Part shown: piece after piece, positions 1 through 7,052 of the stretch
How positions within the stretch are numbered: the first letter of the stretch is position 1
Layout of the letters: each line of letters opens with the position of its first letter
Translations under genes and position numbers: made by a program
The notes under the pieces: generated by a model
The model's input: the letters and a program-made list of their open reading frames with translations, nothing else
Told to the model about the DNA's origin: nothing
Databases searched by the model: none
NCBI GenBank assembly: GCA_017433405.1
Contig: JAFRHH010000078.1
Span: forward strand, 1-35,922
Source of the DNA: Clostridia bacterium
Lineage (GTDB): Bacteria; Bacillota; Clostridia; Christensenellales; Aristaeellaceae
Length of the DNA stretch: 35,922 nt
Reading direction: 5' to 3'

Positions 1-36
1 GAGTTGAACAAGAAGCTGAAAAATATTTTGAAGTAG
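1..36 (+). CDS. C-terminal end of an unidentified rightward gene (partial)
   Basis: Frame 1 reads ELNKKLKNILK followed by TAG at 34-36. The gene body lies outside the window. The call rests on an open frame running in from the left edge and on a rho-independent terminator 33 bases after the stop. Eleven lysine-rich residues are not enough to name a product. Confidence 0.4.
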   Translation, partial: ELNKKLKNILK

Positions 37-68
37 AAATCTCCATACAACATTTTGGAGCAACAAGC

Positions 69-109
69 AAACCCGCCAAGCTTTGACTCACAACGCCTGG
101 CGGGTTTTT
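69..109 (+). terminator. Rho-independent terminator after the partial rightward gene
   Basis: A 10-bp perfect stem pairs AAACCCGCCA at 69-78 with TGGCGGGTTT at 98-107, with a 19-base loop, and the T run continues to 109. On the minus strand the hairpin is followed by TGCTTG rather than a T run, so it works best for the plus-strand gene. A weaker 5-bp hairpin (CTCCA 41-45, TGGAG 56-60) precedes it. Confidence 0.8.
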
Positions 110-191
110 ACTCTCTTCCAAGTGTTAAAGACGGGATTATAGCACGATTTCAGGAAAAAGGAAAGTCATCAATCGTTTTTGCGCGGTTTTT

Positions 192-2183
192 TTATTGAAT
201 TCTGTAGAGAGCGGCCTCCCCGTTCTCAAAGACCCGGAGATACCGGGCTCGCATCGCCGCCTCGTCGATGTCATAGTTGTTGCGTTCCCAGGAGGAGACA
301 TAGACGTAGTCCGCCCCGTATTTCTCCGCCACCCAGGCGTATTCCGCCGGATCCGCGTAGAAGGCGGCCAGCTCCGCCTGCCGCTCCCGGGTGTCGAAGC
401 CGTGCCAGTAAAGCCAGAGATCCGGCCCGCAGACCACGTCCCGCCCGGCGATGGCGCAGACGGGATTGAGATGCTCCGTGCCGGTGATGAAAACCGCGTC
501 CCGATCCGTGTGATCCCGGATATACTCCCCGGCCTCGACGCTTTCCCGGCCGAAGGCGACATAGTCCGACACGCATTCCCGCCAGAGGCTCAGCCCCGCG
601 CTGAGAAAGACGACGACCGCCGCCGCCCCAGCCAGAACCGCCCGGCCCGGAAGCCCCCGGAGCCGCCGCCAGACATCGCCGCACCAGTCGGCGGCAATCA
701 TGCAGCACAGCAGCCAGGCCAGATAAAACAGCTTGTTGTTATCGTATTCGTTGGGCTGGAAGCGGATCAGCTCAGCCGCCAGCAGGATGGGCAGCGCCAT
801 GGAAAAGAACCGGAGGTTCCGGGGCTTTCGCGCCAGCAGGCCCCCGATCAGCATCACGAAGGGAAGCCCGATATTCTTGATATAGAACCAGAGATACAGA
901 TCCCGCATGCCGTTTCCGCCGGGGTTGTTAACCCAGTTGAACTGCCATTTCAGGAATTCGTGCCCGTCCCCTCCCTGAAAGGTCTGTCGGAAGGTAAAAA
1001 GAATCAGCTGCGGCGCCGCCAGCAGGAGGGCCGTCCCGGCAAAAATCAGGTAGGGAATCAGGATCTGCAGCCGCTTTCGCCGCATGGGCAGCACGTTCGG
1101 ATCGCCGTGGATCAGATCATAAACCATCGCCCCCAGGGAAGCCAGCCCCAGCGCCAGAAAGCTGTGGGTATGAACCATCGGCAGGAGGCCGGCCCAGATG
1201 CCGAGCAGCAGAAGCCCCCGAAGGCCGCCTTCCGCCTCCCGCACCCGGGGGCGGAAAACCGCGTCCAGCAGATAGAAGCAGGGGATCACCATGCACCATC
1301 CCCCGAGGATCGTCCGCTGGGGAACCATCAGATCGCAGATGACGTTGGACCAGCGCAGGTTATTCGGATCCGGCTGGTTGGTTGGCGTCCTGTAATAGCC
1401 CGTCAGGATGGTCTCCGTCCGCTCCCGGACCGTGCTGAAATAAGCGGAAAGGCTTTCGGTGCCGCCCCCCGCCAGGTCATAGTCATACAGGAACCCCAGC
1501 CCGCCGTTGAGAAAGAAGAACAGGGCGGCCAGCACCGCGATCCGTCTTCCGCTCGTCATCTGGCGGGCCAGGATCAGCACCCCCGCGAAGCACAGCGCCA
1601 TCATCAGGGTTCCCGGCAGGATCACCGAGGCCTGAAGTCCCGTGCCCAGCAGATAGAAGGTGGAGCTCAGGGAATCCGTCAGGAAGGGATAGCTCAGCCG
1701 GTTCCCGGGATAGAAGGGATAATCCGCCGGGAAGCGTTTCCCGACCAGGCCCGTCATAAAGCTCAGATGCATCGGCAGATCGCCGTAGGTGCTCTGGCCC
1801 ACGTGCCAGTTCCCGGCGGCGTCCGCCCGCATCGTATGGGTATATTGAAGATAGGCGCCGATGACCGTCAGCGGCAGGGCGACCAGCACCAGCTGCCGCA
1901 GCAGCGCGGTTTCCGCTTCGTCCCAGGGCGCGGCTTCCCGCCGATCCCGGACAAAATAGCATCCGAAGGTCGCCGCCGTCAGGATCGCCGCCGCCGCCAC
2001 GTGAGCCTGGGCGGTAAAGGAAAGAAAGAAGGCGCAGAGGGCCGGCAGCACCATTTCCGCCAGCAGCCCCAGGCTCATTCCGAGCCACAGCCGGTTCAGC
2101 GGCCGGTGCCGGGGCAGCAGCCACTGGATGGCAAAAACGCCGAAAACCAGGTACATCAGCGTATAGGCCAGCGACGCGATCAT
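192..2183 (-). CDS. Large polytopic membrane protein, possibly GT-C-like
   Basis: The product is 663 residues. Long hydrophobic segments alternate with short loops from residue 1 to about 520, and a soluble C-terminal tail of about 140 residues follows. That layout recalls GT-C glycosyltransferases and related DUF membrane proteins that handle lipid-linked sugars, but I see no diagnostic catalytic motif and do not assign a reaction. The tail contains a stretch, YVSSWERNNYDID, of a kind seen at the C-terminus of such proteins. Its ATG overlaps the whiA stop (ATGA), so it is the last gene of the murB-rapZ-whiA operon and probably translationally coupled to whiA. It ends in TAA. No hairpin terminator is visible in the 60 bases downstream. 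Confidence 0.75.
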   Translation of the reverse strand: MIASLAYTLMYLVFGVFAIQWLLPRHRPLNRLWLGMSLGLLAEMVLPALCAFFLSFTAQAHVAAAAILTAATFGCYFVRDRREAAPWDEAETALLRQLVLVALPLTVIGAYLQYTHTMRADAAGNWHVGQSTYGDLPMHLSFMTGLVGKRFPADYPFYPGNRLSYPFLTDSLSSTFYLLGTGLQASVILPGTLMMALCFAGVLILARQMTSGRRIAVLAALFFFLNGGLGFLYDYDLAGGGTESLSAYFSTVRERTETILTGYYRTPTNQPDPNNLRWSNVICDLMVPQRTILGGWCMVIPCFYLLDAVFRPRVREAEGGLRGLLLLGIWAGLLPMVHTHSFLALGLASLGAMVYDLIHGDPNVLPMRRKRLQILIPYLIFAGTALLLAAPQLILFTFRQTFQGGDGHEFLKWQFNWVNNPGGNGMRDLYLWFYIKNIGLPFVMLIGGLLARKPRNLRFFSMALPILLAAELIRFQPNEYDNNKLFYLAWLLCCMIAADWCGDVWRRLRGLPGRAVLAGAAAVVVFLSAGLSLWRECVSDYVAFGRESVEAGEYIRDHTDRDAVFITGTEHLNPVCAIAGRDVVCGPDLWLYWHGFDTRERQAELAAFYADPAEYAWVAEKYGADYVYVSSWERNNYDIDEAAMRARYLRVFENGEAALYRIQ

Positions 2184-3154
2184 GCTCCATCCTCCCTTTC
2201 CAGCTGCTCCGCGATGGCCATCAGCCGGCGGAGCCGGTGGTTGACCCCGCTCTTTCCCAGCTTCGGCTCCATCATCTCCCCCAGCTCCTTCAGGCTCAGA
2301 TCCGGGTTTTCAATCCGGATCCGGGCGATCGAGGCCAGGGCGGGGGGCAGGGTAAAGAGCCCCTGCTTCAGGCTGATCCGCCGGCAGGCCTCCGCCTGCT
2401 TCTGGGCGGTATCCAGCATGCGCTCCCCGTTGTGCTCGTCGCAGTTGGCGGCCCGGGAAGCCTGGGCCCGAACCTGCTTCTGAACCCGGATGTTTTCCAG
2501 GTCCATCATGCTCTTCCCGGCGCCGATCATGGCCAGCATATCCGAAATCTCCTGGGCCCCCTTGAGATAGACGACGGTCTTTCCCCGCCGCTCATACCGG
2601 TGAAAGGGCAGGCCCGCCTTCTCCAGCAGCTTTTCCAGCGTTCCGGGAAGCTCCTCGTTCTCCGCCTTCCACTCAAAATGATAGCCCTTCTCCGGGCTGC
2701 TCATGGTTCCCGCCCCGAGAAAGGCCGCCCGCAGGAAGGCCCGCCGGCAGCATTGCCGCGTCATGGGATAGCGGGGCGCCGTCCGCCTCAGACGGACCCG
2801 GCCGTCCTCGTCCGTCTCCGTCATATGCAGGGCCTCCAGCAGCGATCGACTGTCCTGAAGCGTCAGGGTCAGAACGCAGGACCGCTGTCCCCCCAGCCGC
2901 GCCGTCTGAACAAAGTGCAGCTGGGGTCTCAAATCCAGCCGCTTCCGCAGCAGCTGAAACAGCCGGCGCGCGCTTCCCGCGTTCTCCAGGCGGTAGCTGA
3001 CGCTGAACCACCCGCCGCCCCGAAAGGAAAGGTGACCGGAGGTCAGCGTCAGAGCGGAAATCTCGCCCAGCATGCAGCAGGGCTTCCCCAGGGGAAGCCG
3101 GACCAGCTCCTCCTTCACCCGGGCGGAAAAGCTCTGGCCCTCTCCGGAGCGCAT
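2180..3154 (-). CDS. whiA: DNA-binding protein WhiA
   Basis: The product is 324 residues, the usual WhiA length. The N-terminal two thirds correspond to the LAGLIDADG-like fold (FLRAAFLGAGTMSSP near residues 140-155). The C-terminal part is the helix-turn-helix, ending LGKSGVNHRLRRLMAIAEQL, the most conserved piece of the family. WhiA is a developmental transcription factor in actinomycetes and affects chromosome segregation and division in Bacillus. Start and stop are fused to its neighbours: the rapZ stop overlaps this start as TGATG, and its own stop overlaps the membrane-protein start as ATGA. The usual Firmicute gene between rapZ and whiA, yvcK, is absent. Confidence 0.95.
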   Translation of the reverse strand: MRSGEGQSFSARVKEELVRLPLGKPCCMLGEISALTLTSGHLSFRGGGWFSVSYRLENAGSARRLFQLLRKRLDLRPQLHFVQTARLGGQRSCVLTLTLQDSRSLLEALHMTETDEDGRVRLRRTAPRYPMTRQCCRRAFLRAAFLGAGTMSSPEKGYHFEWKAENEELPGTLEKLLEKAGLPFHRYERRGKTVVYLKGAQEISDMLAMIGAGKSMMDLENIRVQKQVRAQASRAANCDEHNGERMLDTAQKQAEACRRISLKQGLFTLPPALASIARIRIENPDLSLKELGEMMEPKLGKSGVNHRLRRLMAIAEQLEREDGA

Positions 3155-4059
3155 CAGGCCTCATCCTCCACGGGGGTATTCCATCTCGCCTGCTCCAGCA
3201 TCAGATCCCGGTGATTGATCTCCGTCTGGATGCCGTTCTCCTGAAGCCAGGTGCCAATTGCCTGGGCGATGGCGACGCTGCGGTGGGCGCCGCCGGTACA
3301 GCCGACGGCGATGACCAGCCGGTGCTTCCCTTCCTCCCGGTATCGGGGAATCAGGAAGGTCAGCAACTCCTGATACCGCTTCATGAATTCCTGTGTTGTC
3401 GGATGCTCCATGACGAAGGCCCGCACATCCTCATCCAGGCCGCTGTGGCGGCAGAGGGTTTCAATATAGAAGGGATTGGGCAAAAAACGCACGTCGATAA
3501 CCAGGTCCGCCTGCCGGGGCAGCCCCCGCTTGAAGCCGAAGCTCATCACCTCCGCCCGGAAGGGCGGCTCCGCCTCCGCCAGGTTCTTCAGGGTTTTGTT
3601 CAGAAGCCGCTTGATCTCCCGGCTCCCCAGGCCGGTGGTATCGATGACGTAGCTCGCTGTTTCCCGCAGGGGCTGCAGCCGGGTTCGCTCCTCCGTAATG
3701 GCCTCCACCAGGTTCAGGCCCTCCTGGCTCAGGGGGTGATCCCGCCGGGTTTCCTTGTACCGGTCCAGCAGCGTCTCGTCGCTGGCCTCCATGAAAATCA
3801 CTTCGATCTGGCTGCCCAGCTGCCGCAGCTCCCGGATCATCTTGGCCACCGCCTGGGCATCGAAGAATTCACCGCTGCGGACATCGATGCCGATGGTTAC
3901 CGTCCGGAACTTGGTCGGAGTATTGTCGAAAGCCTCGATCAGCCGGGGCAGCATCATCGGCGGCATGTTATCCATGCAGAAGCTGCCCTTGTCCTCCAGG
4001 AACCGGACACAGGCGGTTTTTCCGGCTCCGCTCTGGCCCGTTACGATCAGATATTTCAT
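3154..4059 (-). CDS. rapZ: RNase adapter / nucleotide-binding protein RapZ (YvcJ)
   Basis: Starting at MKYLIVTGQSGAGKT the product is 301 residues, a typical RapZ length. The Walker A motif GQSGAGKT is at residues 8-15. The C-terminal signature GCTGGAHRSVAIAQAI is present. In E. coli RapZ controls the sRNA GlmZ and so glucosamine-6-phosphate synthase. In Firmicutes YvcJ binds nucleotides and its role is less clear. The frame is open for another 62 codons upstream, but those residues are out-of-frame murB sequence. The ATG at 4059 follows GGAGGAG and overlaps the murB stop as ATGA, so it is the true start. Confidence 0.95.
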   Translation of the reverse strand: MKYLIVTGQSGAGKTACVRFLEDKGSFCMDNMPPMMLPRLIEAFDNTPTKFRTVTIGIDVRSGEFFDAQAVAKMIRELRQLGSQIEVIFMEASDETLLDRYKETRRDHPLSQEGLNLVEAITEERTRLQPLRETASYVIDTTGLGSREIKRLLNKTLKNLAEAEPPFRAEVMSFGFKRGLPRQADLVIDVRFLPNPFYIETLCRHSGLDEDVRAFVMEHPTTQEFMKRYQELLTFLIPRYREEGKHRLVIAVGCTGGAHRSVAIAQAIGTWLQENGIQTEINHRDLMLEQARWNTPVEDEA

Positions 4060-4937
4060 ACGCTCTCCTCCCCCATCACGCGGATCTCCGGCTCCAGCGT
4101 TACGCCGGTCCGCTCCCTGACAATCCCGGCCACCAGGTTCATCAGCTCCAGAAAGTCCCGGCTGGTTCCGCCCCGGTTGATCAGGAAGCCCGCGTGCTTT
4201 TCGCTGACCTGGGCGCCCCCGACGGCGCGGCCCCTGAGGCCGCACTGGTCAATCAGTGCCGCCGCGAAATAGCCCTCCGGACGCTTAAAGGTGCTGCCGG
4301 CGCTGGGCTGATCCAGAGGCTGCTTCTCTGCCCGGCGCCGGTTCAGCTCCGCCATCCTGTCCCGGATGGCCTCCCGGTTCCCTGTCTCCAGCTCGAAGGT
4401 TGCCTCCGTCACCGTCAGCCCCCGCGCGGGAATGCCGGAATGCCGGTATCCGAAGTCCAGCTCCTCCCGGCCGAGGCGGATCCGCCGCCCCTCCCGGTCG
4501 ATCCCCGAAACCTCCCGAACCACCCGGCTCATCTCCCCGTCGTAGGCGCCGGCGTTCATGGTGACGCCGCCGCCGCAGGTTCCCGGAATCCCGGCGGCAA
4601 ACTCAAGCCCGGAAAGTCCCGCCTCCGCGGCGGCTCCCGCCACAGCGCTGAGCATGGCGCCAGCCTGGGCCGTAATCCGGTTCTCCTCCCGCCGCAGGGC
4701 GCTCATTCCCCGGCCGATCCGGATCACCAGGCCCCGGATTCCCCCGTCCAGCACCAGCAGGTTGCTTCCGTGGCCGATCACGGTAACCGGCAGGCCCCGC
4801 TCCCCGGCCTCCCGGAAAAGCCCGGCGACCTCCTCCCCGCTCCGGGGAAAGGCCAGATAATCCGCCGGCCCGCCCAGCCGCAAGGTCGTATAATCCCGCA
4901 TCGGGGCATTCCGGATCACCTCATATCCTTCGAACAT
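4056..4937 (-). CDS. murB: UDP-N-acetylenolpyruvoylglucosamine reductase MurB
   Basis: The product is 293 residues. MurB reduces UDP-GlcNAc-enolpyruvate to UDP-MurNAc with NADPH and FAD in the cytoplasm. The FAD-binding motifs GHGSNLLVLDGG, GIPGTCGGGVTMNAGAYDGE and the active-site block SAGSTFKRP (serine proton donor) with QVSEKHAGFLIN are visible in order. GSTFKRP and the compact length suggest a type II enzyme. The start at 4937 follows GAGGAGG at good spacing. It heads an overlapping operon with rapZ, whiA and the membrane protein, downstream of the secG terminator. No clear promoter hexamers are visible in the 90 bases upstream. Confidence 0.96.
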   Translation of the reverse strand: MFEGYEVIRNAPMRDYTTLRLGGPADYLAFPRSGEEVAGLFREAGERGLPVTVIGHGSNLLVLDGGIRGLVIRIGRGMSALRREENRITAQAGAMLSAVAGAAAEAGLSGLEFAAGIPGTCGGGVTMNAGAYDGEMSRVVREVSGIDREGRRIRLGREELDFGYRHSGIPARGLTVTEATFELETGNREAIRDRMAELNRRRAEKQPLDQPSAGSTFKRPEGYFAAALIDQCGLRGRAVGGAQVSEKHAGFLINRGGTSRDFLELMNLVAGIVRERTGVTLEPEIRVMGEESV

Positions 4938-5031
4938 GCTTCCTCCTCAGGGATCGGCCCGTCACGTCTCCCCTTCTGACCACGCCAGCAGACAGGGGGA
5001 CGGTTCGGCTGCGCCATGACCTGTCCGCACT

Positions 5032-5063
5032 GAAAACAAAAGGACTGCTTCACCGGGAAGCAG
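5032..5063 (-). terminator. Terminator of secG
   Basis: Read on the minus strand, CTGCTTC (5057-5063) pairs with GAAGCAG (5045-5051) around a CCGGT loop, and TCCTTTTGTTTTC follows (5032-5044). It lies 23 bases past the secG stop and separates secG from murB. Confidence 0.75.
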
Positions 5064-5085
5064 CCTTCGGAAATCGCGCCCTGAC

Positions 5086-5313
5086 TTACTTGACGATCAG
5101 CATCAGCAGCGAGGCCAGGATGAAGACGCCCGCGGCAATCTTGGTTCCCAGCGCCAGCTTCGCCTCCAGGGTCTTGGCCTTGGACCGGCTGAAATAGCTG
5201 TTGTTCTGGCCGGAGATGGCGCTGATCCCGCCCTCGTCGGAGCTCTGGAGCAGAACGGTCACGATCATAAACAGGGCGGAGAGAATCACCACAATGGAAA
5301 GAACAGTCGACAT
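5086..5313 (-). CDS. secG: Preprotein translocase subunit SecG
   Basis: The product is 75 residues from MSTVLSIVVILSALFMIV. Two hydrophobic segments (about 3-20 and 54-73) flank a polar loop containing LLQSSDEGGISAISG, the SecG hallmark. SecG is the accessory subunit of SecYEG and promotes protein export by SecA. A longer frame exists (start 5373), but the ATG at 5313 follows GAGGAGG at 7 bases and lies just downstream of a clear promoter, so the short form is right. It is monocistronic, bounded by its own promoter and terminator. Confidence 0.93.
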   Translation of the reverse strand: MSTVLSIVVILSALFMIVTVLLQSSDEGGISAISGQNNSYFSRSKAKTLEAKLALGTKIAAGVFILASLLMLIVK

Positions 5314-5344
5314 TGACACAACCTCCTCATAAATCAGCCTTCCA

Positions 5345-5373
5345 ATCATATCACAGGCCCCGGGAAAATGCAA
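5345..5373 (-). promoter_or_regulatory. secG promoter
   Basis: The -35 hexamer TTGCAT (5368-5373) and -10 TATGAT (5345-5350) are 17 bases apart. The predicted start gives a leader of about 25 bases ending in the secG ribosome-binding site. Confidence 0.75.
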
Positions 5374-5388
5374 GACCGCGGCGAACCT

Positions 5389-5422
5389 AAAAAAACGGAA
5401 ATCCGGGGCTTACGGATTCCGT
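5389..5422 (-). terminator. Terminator overlapping the end of the YgjP-type gene
   Basis: Minus-strand ACGGAATCCG (5413-5422) pairs with CGGATTTCCGT (5395-5405), 10 bp with one bulge, followed by seven T. The 5' arm lies in the last codons of the YgjP-type gene and the stop codon sits in the loop. Confidence 0.75.
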
Positions 5423-5961
5423 TTCATCAGGAGCGGCCCGTTTTCCTTCAGCCACTTTTCCCAGGTTCTGTATTCCGGGAAGGCCTTCAGCACCTCCGCG
5501 TAAAAGGCGGGCGAATGGTTCATGACCTTCCGGTGGCAAAGCTCATGGACGATAATGCTGTCAAGCACCTGGGGCGGTGCGAGCATCAGCAGGCAGTTGA
5601 AGTTCAGATTTCCCCGGGAGGTACAGCTGCCCCACTTGGTTCGCTGGTTCCGCACGGTAATCCGGCCGTAGGTCACGCCGATTTTTTCCGCCCAGGTTCG
5701 TACCCGGCCGGGGATCACCCGCAGCGCCTCCGCCGCCAGGGCCCGAAGCTCCTCCTCTGTCAGCGGGCGGATCTCCTTCCCCGCCTCCCGGATCGCCTCG
5801 GCCTTTTTCAGATGTTTTTCCGCCCAGCTCCGGTGCTTTTCGACGAAGGTCCGGATCTCCGCCTCTCCGGCCCACTGGGGCGCGCGGATCAGCAGCGCGC
5901 CCTCCCGAATCTCCATCGACATCGTCCTGCGCCGGCTCCGGATCACCCGGTAGGATATCAC
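5410..5961 (-). CDS. YgjP/SprT-like zinc-dependent metalloprotein
   Basis: The product is 183 residues. The zinc-metalloprotease motif HELCH is at residues 139-143 with NHS following (148-150). The block RNQRTKWGSCTSRGNLNFN (105-122) and N-terminal VIRSRRRTMSMEI are characteristic of the YgjP (DUF45) family. The substrate is unknown; these proteins are often called M48-like hydrolases. The start is GTG at 5961, overlapping the GntR stop as GTGA, and it preserves the conserved N-terminal strand that an internal ATG would cut away. It is co-transcribed with the upstream regulator and ends in a terminator that overlaps its stop. Confidence 0.85.
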   Translation of the reverse strand: MISYRVIRSRRRTMSMEIREGALLIRAPQWAGEAEIRTFVEKHRSWAEKHLKKAEAIREAGKEIRPLTEEELRALAAEALRVIPGRVRTWAEKIGVTYGRITVRNQRTKWGSCTSRGNLNFNCLLMLAPPQVLDSIIVHELCHRKVMNHSPAFYAEVLKAFPEYRTWEKWLKENGPLLMKRNP

Positions 5962-6647
5962 GGCAGCTCCCGGTTCTGTTTCCGGGCCGCCAGCGCCGCC
6001 AGGCAGTTTTCCTTGCTGCGCTCGATGTGGGTTCGCATCAGCTTCTCAAAACTCTCCAGATCCCGCTTTTCCACATAGTCGACCAGCCTGTGATGCTCCT
6101 CGTGGGCCGCGACGCGGCGGTTTTCCTGCTGAATCGCCATGGCGGAGAAGCGCCGGATGTATTCATCCTGCCCCTCGATCACCCGAAGGATCCGCTTCTT
6201 CCCGCTGATCGCCGTCAGGCTGGTATGAAAATCCCGGGCCAGGGGGCTCAGGCTTTCCACGTCGTCCACCGCCTGATACCGGTCCATCTTCGCCAGCTTC
6301 TCCCGCAGGGACGCGATATCCTCCGCCGTCGCGTTGGCGATAATATCCGGCAGCGTCAGCATCTCCAGCGCGTTCCGGATGGTATAGATCTGCTCCACGT
6401 CCTCCGTCGTAAAGGCGTGAACCACGACGCCCCGGCGCATGACGTATTCCACCAGGCCGTCCCGCTCCAGCTTGCGCAGCGCCTCCCGCAGCGGCGTCCT
6501 GGAGATATGAAGCCGATCCGCGTATTCCGTTTCAACAATCCGCTCTCCGGCGGCAATTTCCCCGGTGATGATCGCCTTTTTCAACACTTCATAGGCAATT
6601 TCCCGAATCGGGCGGCTTTCCATCATCGGCTGAAAGGTCACAGACAT
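5958..6647 (-). CDS. GntR-family transcriptional regulator, FCD (FadR-like) type
   Basis: The product is 229 residues. The winged helix-turn-helix covers residues 10-75 and includes ISRTPLREALRKLERDGLVEY, the GntR recognition core. An all-helical FCD ligand-binding domain follows (about 85-225) with the typical run of His and Asp/Glu residues that bind a metal and an organic acid. The regulated pathway cannot be told. It is transcribed from its own promoter (6706-6734), whose start-site region carries a 10-bp perfect inverted repeat, suggesting autoregulation. The downstream YgjP-type gene overlaps it. Confidence 0.9.
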   Translation of the reverse strand: MSVTFQPMMESRPIREIAYEVLKKAIITGEIAAGERIVETEYADRLHISRTPLREALRKLERDGLVEYVMRRGVVVHAFTTEDVEQIYTIRNALEMLTLPDIIANATAEDIASLREKLAKMDRYQAVDDVESLSPLARDFHTSLTAISGKKRILRVIEGQDEYIRRFSAMAIQQENRRVAAHEEHHRLVDYVEKRDLESFEKLMRTHIERSKENCLAALAARKQNRELP

Positions 6648-6666
6648 CGTTTTTTATGATTCCTTT

Positions 6667-6701
6667 CCAAAGTGCAGAATCGTATTTTCCATGCACTTTG
6701 G
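6667..6701 (-). promoter_or_regulatory. Inverted repeat at the gntR transcription start, likely operator
   Basis: CCAAAGTGCA (6667-6676) and TGCACTTTGG (6692-6701) form a perfect 10-bp inverted repeat separated by 15 bases. It begins about at +1 of the predicted promoter and ends 20 bases before the gntR start. It could be a two-half-site operator for GntR autoregulation or an RNA hairpin; there is no following T run, so it is not a terminator. Confidence 0.6.
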
Positions 6702-6705
6702 ATAC

Positions 6706-6734
6706 ATTTAACACCAAAAATACAATTCTGTCAA
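6706..6734 (-). promoter_or_regulatory. Promoter of the gntR / YgjP operon
   Basis: TTGACA (6729-6734), 17-base spacer, TTAAAT (6706-6711). The consensus -35 lies a few bases upstream of the preceding gene's stop codon region, so the promoter is tucked right at the 3' end of the 80-residue gene. Confidence 0.65.
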
Positions 6735-6738
6735 TCAG

Positions 6739-6981
6739 TCATTCTTCGATTCCGTTAATTTTAAATCGCAGATATTGAGGTTCGATTCCCTTTTCCTTCC
6801 CCAGCTCATACATCTTCTGCATCAGGAAGGCCTTGGCCACACGCTCCGTCATCTTTTCGGAGGCTTCCGCCTCCACGTACAGATCCGGATGCTCCGGATG
6901 CTGGCAGACCAGGCAGTATTTGGGAACCTCCCCCGTCCGGTCCACGTGCCAGCGGATCCGGATCAGATCTTTCTCTTCCAA
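6739..6981 (-). CDS. Small protein (80 aa) downstream of pfp, function unknown
   Basis: From a TTG at 6981 the product is 80 residues with a CxxC pair (C23, C26) in YCLVCQHPEHP and a helical, charged C-terminal half ending KEKGIEPQYLRFKINGIEE. I do not recognise a family. The frame has no ATG; the TTG sits 14 bases after AGAGGAGG, a long spacing, so the start is uncertain. The ribosome-binding site comes from a copy of the dispersed repeat (6996-7041), and the frame happens to be open through that repeat. It lies 70 bases after pfp and is probably co-transcribed with it. Confidence 0.6.
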   Translation of the reverse strand: MEEKDLIRIRWHVDRTGEVPKYCLVCQHPEHPDLYVEAEASEKMTERVAKAFLMQKMYELGKEKGIEPQYLRFKINGIEE

Positions 6982-6995
6982 GACGGTATCACGTT

Positions 6996-7041
6996 CCTCC
7001 TCTGTGAACGGCAGTTCACGTCTGCCATTTTGCGACGGATG
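6996..7041 (-). repeat. Dispersed SD-bearing repeat, copy 1
   Basis: Read on the minus strand: CATCCGTCGCAAAATGGCAG, then ACGTGAACTGCCGTTCACAG, then AGGAGG. GTGAAC/GTTCAC form a 6-bp hairpin with loop TGCC directly before the AGAGGAGG ribosome-binding site of the 80-residue gene. Other copies are at 17417, 20341, 21707, 23988 and 24066, with worn ones at 11713, 20431 and 22067. Confidence 0.75.
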
Positions 7042-7052
7042 TCTTCGCCTTC

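Noticed and set aside
136-144. TGCTATAAT, an extended -10 on the minus strand near the left edge
   Set aside because: It would fire leftward into the tail of a rightward gene, with no good -35 and no gene in view. It may be chance or belong to something outside the window.
195-2483. Long open frame on the plus strand opposite the membrane protein and whiA genes
   Set aside because: It is a shadow of GC-rich codon bias on the other strand: proline/glutamine/arginine-rich, no ribosome-binding site, no family resemblance. The same holds for the long plus-strand frames opposite hisA-hisD and opposite glmS.
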